Shown here one piece after another: positions 1-7,066 of a stretch of 15,815 nt of DNA. Position numbers and translations under genes: made by a program. Every line of letters begins with the position of its first letter. Positions within the stretch are counted from its first letter, which is position 1. Source of the DNA: Chitinophagaceae bacterium (GTDB taxonomy: Bacteria > Bacteroidota > Bacteroidia > Chitinophagales > Chitinophagaceae). The notes beneath the pieces were generated by a model. That model did not search any database, was not told the origin of the DNA, and saw nothing but the letters and a program-made list of their open reading frames with translations. Location: positions 1-15,815 of the forward strand of contig CANGEZ010000018.1 of NCBI GenBank assembly GCA_947452875.1, in the 5' to 3' direction.

Positions 1-2
1 AT

Positions 3-95
3 GATCCAGCAACTAGAGTTATCGATACAAAATGGGGTTATAGCAACTTCACAAGAACTTGGACTCAAAATTTCAGATATTTAGGCCCTCGCTAA
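3..95 (+). CDS. 3' end of an unidentified gene (5' truncated)
   Basis: Frame 3 is open from the window edge to a TAA at 93-95 and gives about 30 residues ending in FRYLGPR. The stretch is rich in Trp, Tyr, Phe, Thr and Arg, which could suit a surface or beta-barrel protein, but that is only an impression. Frame 1 also reads openly from base 1 to a TAG at 82-84. I prefer frame 3 because its composition looks more protein-like and it ends just before the terminator at 114-143. No family was recognised, and the upstream sequence is needed to identify it. Confidence 0.4.
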   Translation, partial: DPATRVIDTKWGYSNFTRTWTQNFRYLGPR

Positions 96-113
96 TTAAT
101 AATTATTTTTTTT

Positions 114-143
114 AAAAGGGTTACATTTTGTAACCCTTTTTTT
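114..143 (+). terminator. Rho-independent terminator after the truncated first gene
   Basis: A perfect 11-bp inverted repeat (AAAAGGGTTAC at 114-124, its complement at 130-140) encloses a 5-base loop, and the T run continues to 143. The A-rich left arm also makes it usable in reverse. It separates the truncated first gene from the exported-protein gene at 167. Confidence 0.9.
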
Positions 144-166
144 AGTTTTACTTAAACTCAATTTTA

Positions 167-880
167 ATGAAAATATTCATTGCTTTTCTATCCTTGTTAA
201 TGTTTAGTAACAATGTTACATTCTCTCAACAAGCAAGCTATACCGATCCTGGAGCAGCTTATCTCAAATTGTTTTTGGAAAAAGGCTCAGAAGGTACTTA
301 TCAGCAAATAGGAAATTTTAAAGTAATAGGAACTTCTTATCTTTTTGGAGAAAAATTAAAAGGAGGGGTTTATACTAAAACTGAAAAATCGGAACATGTT
401 GAATTAGGATACAATACCTATAATCAATCACTTGATGTTAACCTGAATGGTGTACAGTCAATTACCAAAAAAGTTGGTGAAGTGGATTCTTTTGTTATTT
501 ATGCTAATAACTCAGAGTTTATAAAAAATGATTTATTGTTTTACAGTTCAGCTTTGGTGAGTCCAAAAGCAAAAGATGGCTTTTACCAAATAATCTCAAT
601 GGGAAGTAAATATAACCTATATAAAGGGTATACTTCGGTACTCGATATTGTAAGCACAAATTATATCCAATCTGATCTCAGACAATTTTCACTTGAATAT
701 AATTTTTATTACACCGAGAATAATACAAAAGACTTTAAAAAATTAAAATTATCTAAGAAAAAAATTGTAGATGAATTTAAAAGTAAAATGGATGTATCTA
801 TTTTCTTAGATGAAGAAGAATTGGATAAAAATCCAGAAATCGCTTTGAAAAAAGTTTTTAACGCATTAAACAACCAATAA
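167..880 (+). CDS. Exported protein of unknown function
   Basis: The 237-residue product begins with a classic signal peptide: Lys2, a hydrophobic run FIAFLSLLMF, and a likely cleavage just after FSQQ near residue 21. It should therefore be exported, and no lipobox cysteine is seen. The mature part has many Tyr, Lys and Asn residues and short alternating hydrophobic stretches that suggest beta structure. The last 50 residues are strongly charged and probably helical (Lys-rich around KLSKKKIVDEFKSK, then acidic LDEEELD). I do not recognise a family. The ATG at 167 lies about 25 bases past the terminator and is the only start that preserves the signal peptide. Only three bases separate its stop from the DUF3467 gene at 884, so the two are probably co-transcribed. 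Confidence 0.8.
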   Translation: MKIFIAFLSLLMFSNNVTFSQQASYTDPGAAYLKLFLEKGSEGTYQQIGNFKVIGTSYLFGEKLKGGVYTKTEKSEHVELGYNTYNQSLDVNLNGVQSITKKVGEVDSFVIYANNSEFIKNDLLFYSSALVSPKAKDGFYQIISMGSKYNLYKGYTSVLDIVSTNYIQSDLRQFSLEYNFYYTENNTKDFKKLKLSKKKIVDEFKSKMDVSIFLDEEELDKNPEIALKKVFNALNNQ

Positions 881-883
881 ACC

Positions 884-1195
884 ATGGCCGCCAATAACAT
901 CGAGAATCAACTTAATATTGAAATTTCTGAAGAAGTAGCAGAAGGTACTTACGCTAATCTTGCCATCATTACACATAGTCATGCTGAATTTGTAATAGAC
1001 TTTGTAAACGTAATGCCCGGGACACCAAAGAGCAAAGTAAAAAATAGAATTATCTTAACTCCGTTTCACGCGAAACGATTTATGAAGGCTATGATTGATA
1101 ATGTAAAAAAATTCGAATCAGCCAATGGAACGATTCAAGATATGGAGTCTGTAGAAATACCTTTCAATTTTGGAGGTCCAACAGGTCAGGCTTAA
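884..1195 (+). CDS. DUF3467 family protein
   Basis: This small cytoplasmic protein of 103 residues matches the DUF3467 family. It has the usual N-terminal acidic segment, the core ANLAIITHSHAEFVIDFVNVMPG (residues 25-47), the segment KSKVKNRIILTPFHAKRF, and a C-terminal helix that ends near PFNFGG. Full length is about 100 residues in the family, so it is complete. No biochemical function is established. In many Bacteroidota, from memory, members lie next to rpoB-rpoC; here the neighbour is an exported protein only three bases upstream, an arrangement I cannot explain. The gene converges with the RadC gene, and no clear hairpin terminator lies between 1196 and 1232. Confidence 0.85.
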   Translation: MAANNIENQLNIEISEEVAEGTYANLAIITHSHAEFVIDFVNVMPGTPKSKVKNRIILTPFHAKRFMKAMIDNVKKFESANGTIQDMESVEIPFNFGGPTGQA

Positions 1196-1232
1196 TTATT
1201 AATTTGATTTCAAAATAGATTAGAAGGCTTTA

Positions 1233-1934
1233 TTATAAAATCCCTTCATCCATGAAACTCAAATAACCTTCCTCACTTACAATAATATGATCCAGCAGCT
1301 TGATGTCCATCAAAGCTGCTGATTTTTTTATCCTATCTGTAATCTCTTCATCTGCTTTACTTGGTTTTAAATTCCCTGAAGGATGATTGTGACTGAGAAT
1401 AATACTTGTAGCTCCGTGACTTATGGCAAGTTTTAATATCAGTCTAGGATCTGCAACTGTCCCTGTAATACCACCTTTACTGATGACTTCGTAATGAATA
1501 ATTTTATTAGCTCTATTCAATAGTACCACTGCAAAGATTTCGTATTGTAAATCCCTAAAAGTTTGATTCAAAAAATTTGCGACATCTGTACTGCTTCTTA
1601 CAACAGGCTTTTCAAGAAATTCGCTGCTATTCCTTCTTCTACCTAATTCAAGTGCCGCAGCAATAGAAACAGATTTTGCCAATCCAACACCTTTTGTTTT
1701 TTGTAAATCATCGACAGTTAATTTGCCAAGTTCATTTAGGCTATTGTTACAACCTTTCATGAGTTCCATTGCAATTTCCAATGCGGATTGATTTATGTTG
1801 CCAGTGTTGATGAGAATGGCAATTAATTCGGAATTACTTAAACCTGATGATCCAATTCTTATCATTTTTTCTCTAGGTCGATCATCAACAGACCAATTTT
1901 TTATTGATGTGGACGGCTTGTTAACATTTTTCAT
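1233..1934 (-). CDS. radC: RadC family JAB/MPN-domain protein
   Basis: The 233-residue product has the two parts of the RadC (UPF0758) family. The N-terminal region (about 15-100) contains a helix-hairpin-helix-like segment, LGKLTVDDLQKTKGVGLAKS, followed by AAALELGRR. The C-terminal MPN/JAMM domain (about 105-233) keeps the metal-site pattern: Glu122, His182-x-His184 in SHNHPSG, and Asp195. The fold is that of a zinc metalloprotease-like or nuclease-like enzyme. Despite the gene name, a DNA-repair role is doubtful in the literature, and the substrate is unknown. Length is normal and no motif residue is missing. The gene is divergent from prs, with 74 bases between the two starts. Confidence 0.93.
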   Translation of the reverse strand: MKNVNKPSTSIKNWSVDDRPREKMIRIGSSGLSNSELIAILINTGNINQSALEIAMELMKGCNNSLNELGKLTVDDLQKTKGVGLAKSVSIAAALELGRRRNSSEFLEKPVVRSSTDVANFLNQTFRDLQYEIFAVVLLNRANKIIHYEVISKGGITGTVADPRLILKLAISHGATSIILSHNHPSGNLKPSKADEEITDRIKKSAALMDIKLLDHIIVSEEGYLSFMDEGIL

Positions 1935-1966
1935 AGCTTAAATATTATTTAGACTAAAACTAAGTG

Positions 1967-1974
1967 TAATTTTG
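1967..1974 (+). promoter_or_regulatory. Bacteroidota -7 promoter element for prs
   Basis: TAATTTTG fits the phylum consensus TAnnTTTG exactly. It lies 34 bases upstream of the prs ATG, so the leader would be about 25-30 bases long. No clear TTG -33 element is seen at the expected distance. Confidence 0.6.
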
Positions 1975-2008
1975 CTGAAGAAATTTTATTACCCATTAAA
2001 ATAACTTC

Positions 2009-2968
2009 ATGGAATCCAATGCAAAGATCTTCTCTGGAAGAGGCTCAAGATATTTAGCAGAAAAAATCGCAAAAAAATTCGGAGAAAAACTTGGCAACGT
2101 AAAAATTAGTCAATTTAGTGATGGTGAAATTGGCGTTGAATTCGAAGAAAGTATCCGCGGGAAATTTGTTTTCCTTGTACAAAGTACTTTTGCTCCAACT
2201 GAAAACATCATGGAATTGTTGTTGATGATTGATGCAGCCAAAAGAGCCTCTGCGTATAAAGTAATTGCGGTGATTCCATATTATGGTTATGCAAGACAAG
2301 ACAGAAAAGACAAGCCAAGAGTAGCGATTGGTTCTAAACTTGTTGCAAACATGCTAGTGGCAGCCGGTGCTGATAGGATAGTGACAATGGATTTACATGC
2401 TCCTCAAATTCAGGGCTATTTCGATATACCAGTGGATCATCTTGATTCATCAGCCATATTTATTCCTTACATAGAAAGCCTCAATTTAGCTAATCTAACA
2501 TTTGCAGCACCTGATGTAGGCAGCGCCAATAGAATTAGAGAAGTGGCTTCATTTTTCGAATGCGACATGGTGATTTGCGACAAACATCGTAAAAGAGCCA
2601 ATGAAATCGCAAGTATGGTAGTAATTGGAGATGTAGTAGACAGAGACATCGTTTTAATCGATGATATCTGTGATACTGGAGGCACCTTAACCAAAAGCGC
2701 TGGGCTAATGATGGAAAAGGGCGCAAGAAGCGTCAGAGCATTTTGTACACACCCAGTCTTAAGTGGCAAAGCATATGAAAATATCGAAAACAGTGTATTG
2801 GAAGAATTGGTTGTTTGTGACACCATTCCATTGAAAAAAGAAAGCTCAAAAATCAAGATACTTTCAACTGATGAACTTTTCGCTGTTGCACTCAGAAATG
2901 CTTACGAAAATAAAAGTATCAATAGCCTATTTATCAGGTCAAGAATTCATTCTGCAGCCAATAAATAA
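2009..2968 (+). CDS. prs: Ribose-phosphate pyrophosphokinase (PRPP synthetase)
   Basis: This cytoplasmic enzyme makes PRPP from ribose 5-phosphate and ATP, feeding purine, pyrimidine, histidine, tryptophan and NAD synthesis. The 319 residues match the class I family length. Visible motifs are FSDGE (36-40), the catalytic flexible loop RQDRK (96-100), the signature DLHAPQIQGYFDIPVDHL (128-145), and the PRPP-binding loop VLIDDICDTGGTL (215-227). The segment usually read as SPDxGGVxRAR is APDVGSANRIRE here (167-178), a mild deviation. The gene starts at ATG 2009 behind its own -7 element. The order prs-rplY is a common bacterial arrangement, but the usual third member, pth, is not present here. 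Confidence 0.97.
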   Translation: MESNAKIFSGRGSRYLAEKIAKKFGEKLGNVKISQFSDGEIGVEFEESIRGKFVFLVQSTFAPTENIMELLLMIDAAKRASAYKVIAVIPYYGYARQDRKDKPRVAIGSKLVANMLVAAGADRIVTMDLHAPQIQGYFDIPVDHLDSSAIFIPYIESLNLANLTFAAPDVGSANRIREVASFFECDMVICDKHRKRANEIASMVVIGDVVDRDIVLIDDICDTGGTLTKSAGLMMEKGARSVRAFCTHPVLSGKAYENIENSVLEELVVCDTIPLKKESSKIKILSTDELFAVALRNAYENKSINSLFIRSRIHSAANK

Positions 2969-3066
2969 CGTATATGTAATATTTTACTCAAATATTATCG
3001 AGCTTTACAATTTGAATGACTCTAAAAATAGTTGAATTTCATTTTTATTTTACGGTCTTGAATTAC

Positions 3067-3074
3067 TACCTTTG
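3067..3074 (+). promoter_or_regulatory. Bacteroidota -7 promoter element for rplY
   Basis: TACCTTTG matches TAnnTTTG and lies 25 bases before the rplY ATG. The same octamer occurs before yidC and rpsL. A TTG occurs at 3032-3034, but the spacing is too long for a standard -33 box. Confidence 0.7.
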
Positions 3075-3098
3075 CGCCTCATTAAAAAATAATACAAA

Positions 3099-3698
3099 AT
3101 GAAATCAATTACAATCGAAGGTCAACTGAGGACCGAAAGCGGGAAAAAAGCCGCCCGTCAACTTCGCTCTCAGAAGCTCGTGCCAGGTGTAATTTATGGC
3201 GGAAATAACGAAGTTAATTTCTCTGCTGCTGCATCTGCATTTAAAAGCATCGTTTACACATCAGAATTCATGTTAGCTAACGTTACTGTTAGCGGCAACT
3301 CTTACAACTGCATTTTGAAAGACATTCAATTTGATAAAGTTACTGACGAGTTGATTCACGTAGATTTTCTTGAATTAGTAGACAATAAGAAAGTTATTGC
3401 AACATTACCATTGAAATACGTTGGGACTCCAGTAGGTGTTAAAGCGGGTGGTAAACTTGTTCTTAAAATGAAGTCTGTTAAAATCAAAACTTTGCCTAAG
3501 TATTTAAAAGAGGTTATTGAAGTTGATATCAGCAATCTTCAATTAAATGAAAATATCAGAGTAGAAAATATTGTTGCAGATAATATGGAAGTTTTAAACT
3601 CTCCAAGAATTCCTATCGCAGCTGTAACAATGACTCGTCAATTGAAACAAGAAGAGGCAGCGGCTCCAAAAGCTGGTGCAGCTAAAGCAAAAAAATAA
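3099..3698 (+). CDS. rplY: 50S ribosomal protein L25 (CTC two-domain type)
   Basis: L25 binds 5S rRNA in the large ribosomal subunit. This copy has 199 residues, the longer CTC (general stress protein) form rather than the roughly 95-residue enterobacterial form. The N-terminal RNA-binding domain (1-90) carries RTESGKKAARQLRSQKLVPGVIYGG and ends with the DIQFDKVTDELIHVDFLEL segment. A second beta domain follows (about 95-185; PLKYVGTPVGVKAGGKL). The tail is Ala/Lys-rich, typical of the family. The gene has its own -7 element and a strong terminator, so it is probably a single-gene unit despite following prs. Confidence 0.96.
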   Translation: MKSITIEGQLRTESGKKAARQLRSQKLVPGVIYGGNNEVNFSAAASAFKSIVYTSEFMLANVTVSGNSYNCILKDIQFDKVTDELIHVDFLELVDNKKVIATLPLKYVGTPVGVKAGGKLVLKMKSVKIKTLPKYLKEVIEVDISNLQLNENIRVENIVADNMEVLNSPRIPIAAVTMTRQLKQEEAAAPKAGAAKAKK

Positions 3699-3716
3699 TA
3701 CACTGTACATCTTTGT

Positions 3717-3748
3717 AAAAAAGAGCTCCAATCCTGGGGCTCTTTTTT
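3717..3748 (+). terminator. Rho-independent terminator after rplY
   Basis: The left arm at 3717-3726 (A run then GAGC) pairs with GCTCTTTTTT at 3739-3748, and TCC/GGG extends the stem inward around a six-base loop. It sits 18 bases after the rplY stop. The A and T tracts make it potentially bidirectional. Confidence 0.9.
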
Positions 3749-3915
3749 ATTTATTGAAAGTTGAAACATTTTTTTAATCAATTTTTCAACTCTTGTTTTT
3801 TTTAAATTAGGAATTTTTCCGGCTTCAAGAAATGTCGTTTTACAGTCACGTTTTATCATAGTGTTATTATCCTAAATAAAAGCTCGAATTGGCATCAGTT
3901 CTGTTTAGGTTTGTT

Positions 3916-3923
3916 TACCTTTG
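3916..3923 (+). promoter_or_regulatory. Bacteroidota -7 promoter element for yidC; decides the start codon
   Basis: TACCTTTG matches the phylum -7 consensus, and a TTG at 3889-3891 is a possible -33 box at 24 bases spacing. The element lies inside the region that would be coding if translation began at the TTG at 3889. This favours the ATG at 3943, about 20 bases downstream. Nineteen of 20 bases at 3915-3934 are shared with the rpsL promoter region. Confidence 0.75.
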
Positions 3924-3942
3924 CCATCCAAAATATTTTAAA

Positions 3943-5775
3943 ATGGGAATGGATAGAAATACTACAATCGGGTTTGTATTGATTGGATTGTTGTTGATAA
4001 CAATGTTTTATTTCAACAGTAAAAATAGACTTGCTTTTGAAGGCGAACAAAAACGCATTGCAGATTCAATTGCTAAAATAAATCCACCTAAAAAACCTGA
4101 AAGTGTAAATGTAAAAATTGATACTACTTCAGGAATGCTTCTTCAATCTAATGCTGCTGTTTTTGGAATAACAGAAACTCAACCAACTTTATCTGTTGTT
4201 GAAAACAATCTTTTAAAAGCAACATTTTCGTCAAAAGGTGGACAAATCAAATCTGTAGAATTAAAGAAGTTCAAAAAGTTTGATGGCAAACCTGTAGTAT
4301 TAAACAATAGTGAGTTCAACAAGATTTCTTACAGAATAAATGTATCGCAGAACAAATCTTCGGCAATTGAAGACATTAATTTCAAAATGTTACCAGTAAA
4401 GCAAGATGGAAAAAATAAAGTCATTTCATTTGAAGCAGCGGATAGCACAGGGAAGAAAATTGTTCATGAATATACCATTACTGACAATGACTATATGATC
4501 GGCTTCAAATTGAAAGCCAATGGTGCTGATTTTCTTTTTTCACAGAATGTAATCAATTTTACTTGGCAGGTAGAATGTCCTCAAATCGAAAAAGACCATG
4601 CTTATGAACTTACACAAAGTCATTTTTGTTTTTATGAAAATGAAAATTTCGATTTTGAGTACTTAAGAAAAGACGATTCAAAAGAATTGAAAAAAGCTTC
4701 TTGGCTTAGTGTGAAACAACAGTTTTTCTTAACAACATTCGTTGCTGATAAAACTTTCTCAGAAACAAATTCTTCTTGGAAATTGCCGACAGACTCTAAC
4801 GATCATTATTTGGCAAGAGTAACAAGCAACGCCAGATATAATCTTGCATCAGGAAGTGAAGTTACCATTCCAATGCAAATGTATTTTGGTCCAAGTGATT
4901 ATAATATTTTGAAAAAATATGGCAATCACATGGAAAGCATTGTTCCTTATGGTAGTGGTATTTTTGCATTTGTAAAATACATTAACAGGTACTTTCTACT
5001 TCCTGTTTTTGATTTCGTTCAAAGAAACGTTGCCAGCATGGGAATCGTAATTCTCCTGCTTACTTTATTGATTCGCTTGATAACATCTCCGATTTTGTAT
5101 AAGAGTTATTTAAGTGGCGCAAAAATGAAAGTACTCAAGCCTGAAGTCGATGCGTTAAGAGAAAAATATAAAGATGATCAACAGGCTTTTGGCATGGAGC
5201 AAATGAAACTATGGAAAACAGCAGGTGTGAGCCCATTGGGAGGTTGTTTACCAGCTTTGCTACAAATTCCTATATTCATGTCTTTGTATTACTTCTTCCA
5301 GTCTAATATCGACTTGAGAGGCAAGAGTTTCTTATGGGCAAAAGACTTGGCGCAATATGATTCAATTTTAAAAATACCATTTGAGGTTCCTTTTTATGGC
5401 GACCATGTTAGTTTGTTTACCATAACTGCTGTAATTACAAGTTTGTTGATTTCATTGTATAGCATGAATAACATGCAGGACAACAGCAATCCACTAATGA
5501 AATACATGCCATACATTTTCCCTGTTTTGTTATTAGGCGTTTTCAATAAATTGCCTTCTGCACTTACTTGGTATTATACCATTTCAAATACCATTACCTT
5601 GTTATTGCAAATTATCATTCAGAAATATATTATCAATCACGATAAAATAATGGTGGAAATTGAAGAGAACCGTAAAAAGCCGGTAAAGAAATCAAAAATG
5701 CAAGAAAGAATAGAAGCCATGCAGGAAAGTCAGAAGAAATTACAAGATCTTAAAAAGAAATCTGACGGAAAATAA
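3943..5775 (+). CDS. yidC: Membrane protein insertase YidC
   Basis: YidC inserts and folds inner-membrane proteins, alone or with SecYEG. From the ATG at 3943 the product has 610 residues and begins MGMDRNTTIGFVLIG, a normal N-terminal membrane anchor (about 9-24). A large periplasmic beta domain follows (about 60-345), then the conserved Oxa1 core. The core includes GIVILLLTLLIRLITSP (from 367, with the key Arg at 378), AGVSPLGGCLPALLQIPIF (from 427), and further membrane segments near 487-505 and 520-560. The tail is strongly basic (PVKKSK and KKSDGK), as expected for ribosome contact. The frame stays open upstream to a TTG at 3889, but the promoter overlaps that stretch. ATG 3949 is an equally plausible start. 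Confidence 0.96.
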   Translation: MGMDRNTTIGFVLIGLLLITMFYFNSKNRLAFEGEQKRIADSIAKINPPKKPESVNVKIDTTSGMLLQSNAAVFGITETQPTLSVVENNLLKATFSSKGGQIKSVELKKFKKFDGKPVVLNNSEFNKISYRINVSQNKSSAIEDINFKMLPVKQDGKNKVISFEAADSTGKKIVHEYTITDNDYMIGFKLKANGADFLFSQNVINFTWQVECPQIEKDHAYELTQSHFCFYENENFDFEYLRKDDSKELKKASWLSVKQQFFLTTFVADKTFSETNSSWKLPTDSNDHYLARVTSNARYNLASGSEVTIPMQMYFGPSDYNILKKYGNHMESIVPYGSGIFAFVKYINRYFLLPVFDFVQRNVASMGIVILLLTLLIRLITSPILYKSYLSGAKMKVLKPEVDALREKYKDDQQAFGMEQMKLWKTAGVSPLGGCLPALLQIPIFMSLYYFFQSNIDLRGKSFLWAKDLAQYDSILKIPFEVPFYGDHVSLFTITAVITSLLISLYSMNNMQDNSNPLMKYMPYIFPVLLLGVFNKLPSALTWYYTISNTITLLLQIIIQKYIINHDKIMVEIEENRKKPVKKSKMQERIEAMQESQKKLQDLKKKSDGK

Positions 5776-5795
5776 TCAACCCCCAAAAATCTTAT

Positions 5796-5827
5796 AAAGC
5801 TGTACTAATTTTGGTGCAGCTTTTTTT
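5796..5827 (+). terminator. Rho-independent terminator after yidC
   Basis: AAAGCTG at 5796-5802 pairs with CAGCTTT at 5817-5823. Three inner pairs (including one G-U) leave an eight-base loop, and the T run extends to 5827. It lies about 20 bases after the yidC stop. Confidence 0.88.
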
Positions 5828-5887
5828 AACTTGTTTTGTTACAGAAATTGCAGTACTTGTTTATATCTTTATTAAAAGTAAAATCTG

Positions 5888-6541
5888 ATGAAACAGATCA
5901 CATTCACAATTATGTTAGTCATCACAATAACAATTGGATTTTCTCAAAGGTTAATTACTGATGCTACTTTGAAATACAATATTGTCATTAAGAAAAACGG
6001 AGATAAAAATAACAGCGCTACACCTAATGCGACCTATCAATTATTTATAAAAGGTAGTCAGACAAAATCTGATTTCATCAACAGCATAGGAACAGAAACT
6101 ACCATTTATAACAATAAAACTGAAAAAGGAGTTATACTCAAAGAATATAGTGGTCAAAAATTAATGATCAACTTAACAAAACAAGATTGGCTAACACAGA
6201 ATCAACTATTTAGAAATATTGATTTCAAATTCGAAAACACTGAAAAAAAGATTAATGAAATTGTTTGTAAAGTAGCTACAGCTTCTTTACAAAATGGAGG
6301 AAAGCTTACCGTTTATTATGATACAACCATTACTATTCTAAATAATAATTACACAATAGCTTTTCCTGCTATTCAAGGAGTTCCTGTTCAGTTTGAAAAT
6401 TTTAATAACGGTATAACTTATGTATATACATTGACCGGAATAAATTACGAAGTGCTGTCTTCAAATGTTTTTGATATACCTAAATCTGGTTACAGAGTAA
6501 TCAGTTATCAAGATGCCATCAGCTTAAAGAAAGGGGAGTAA
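5888..6541 (+). CDS. Exported GLPGLI/DUF4412-like protein
   Basis: The 217-residue product has a signal peptide (residues 1-19; hydrophobic ITFTIMLVITITIG, cleavage likely after FSQ). The layout resembles the GLPGLI and DUF4412 proteins of Bacteroidota: an early strand with ATLKYNIVIKK, a central GVILKEYSGQKLMINL segment, a CKVATASL segment after a linker, and then TVYYDTTI. A proline/glycine stretch IAFPAIQGVPVQFE (about 158-171) sits where GLPGLIL-type sequences fall. The match is by eye and the exact motif is absent, so the family is tentative. Function is unknown; periplasmic or surface localisation is likely. It follows the yidC terminator and ends six bases from the convergent minus-strand gene. 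Confidence 0.75.
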   Translation: MKQITFTIMLVITITIGFSQRLITDATLKYNIVIKKNGDKNNSATPNATYQLFIKGSQTKSDFINSIGTETTIYNNKTEKGVILKEYSGQKLMINLTKQDWLTQNQLFRNIDFKFENTEKKINEIVCKVATASLQNGGKLTVYYDTTITILNNNYTIAFPAIQGVPVQFENFNNGITYVYTLTGINYEVLSSNVFDIPKSGYRVISYQDAISLKKGE

Positions 6542-6547
6542 TAGGTA

Positions 6548-6901
6548 TTAATCTTTCGACTTCAGAATCAACTTCATTCCAGCGTAACCTTGTCTTAATT
6601 CAGGTACAATTACTTTTTGTTTGTATGGAGAAAGGTAAATAGTATTTCCTTTTTGGTAGGTATTGATACCGTTTAAGGAAACATAACTTGTAATTGGCTT
6701 AGGTTCTGTAAGTAAAAATCCTTTATACTTTAATCCGGTTTTAAGATTGAAAGAAAGAGAATTTCTAAATGAAGTTGTGTTGGTAATATTTAGAACGACT
6801 TTGTTTTTAGCTCTTTTTCTAACACCACGATCTGCAAACCCATTCAGGATATTCCCGAGAATGAATGTTAAAAGCAATATGGTTTTGGCTGAACGTGTCA
6901 T
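6548..6901 (-). CDS. Small exported protein of unknown function
   Basis: The 117-residue product starts with a signal peptide (residues 1-23; hydrophobic TILLLTFILGNILNGF, cleavage likely after FAD or just before). The mature part begins with a basic patch RGVRKRAKNK. Short beta-like segments follow (VVLNITNTTSFRNSLSF, GLKYKGFLL, TIYLSPYKQKVIVPEL), and the end is basic. It looks like a single small beta domain. I do not recognise a family. It converges with the preceding plus-strand gene with only six bases between stops, and a good -7 promoter element lies 22 bases upstream of its ATG. The real gene status rests on the signal peptide and that promoter. Confidence 0.75.
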   Translation of the reverse strand: MTRSAKTILLLTFILGNILNGFADRGVRKRAKNKVVLNITNTTSFRNSLSFNLKTGLKYKGFLLTEPKPITSYVSLNGINTYQKGNTIYLSPYKQKVIVPELRQGYAGMKLILKSKD

Positions 6902-6922
6902 TGTTGATTAATAAAACTTAAA

Positions 6923-6930
6923 CAAATATA
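6923..6930 (-). promoter_or_regulatory. Bacteroidota -7 promoter element for the small exported protein gene
   Basis: On the minus strand this reads TATATTTG, an exact TAnnTTTG match, 21 bases before the ATG of the gene ending at 6548. No TTG -33 box is seen at the usual spacing. Confidence 0.6.
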
Positions 6931-7066
6931 ATCTTATTTATTTTCATTTGAAATTTGTACTCCACTTTTTTTTCTTTTTTTCAAAAAATACAAGATTTTC
7001 AAAAAAGAGGTTAAAAAACATGAATTCCTTCAATTATTGACTAAATTACAAGTAACACCCATCGAC

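Noticed and set aside
1..84. Frame 1 from ATG at base 1 to TAG as a small gene end
   Set aside because: Frame 3 reads to a later stop with more protein-like composition; the ATG at base 1 is probably only where the window was cut.
2467..2856. Minus-strand frame of 129 codons inside prs
   Set aside because: Entirely antisense to a well-conserved prs; hydrophobic low-complexity product without motifs.
3638..3859. Minus-strand frame of 73 codons after rplY
   Set aside because: It runs through the rplY terminator hairpin and into rplY coding sequence; no family, no promoter, composition like a shadow.
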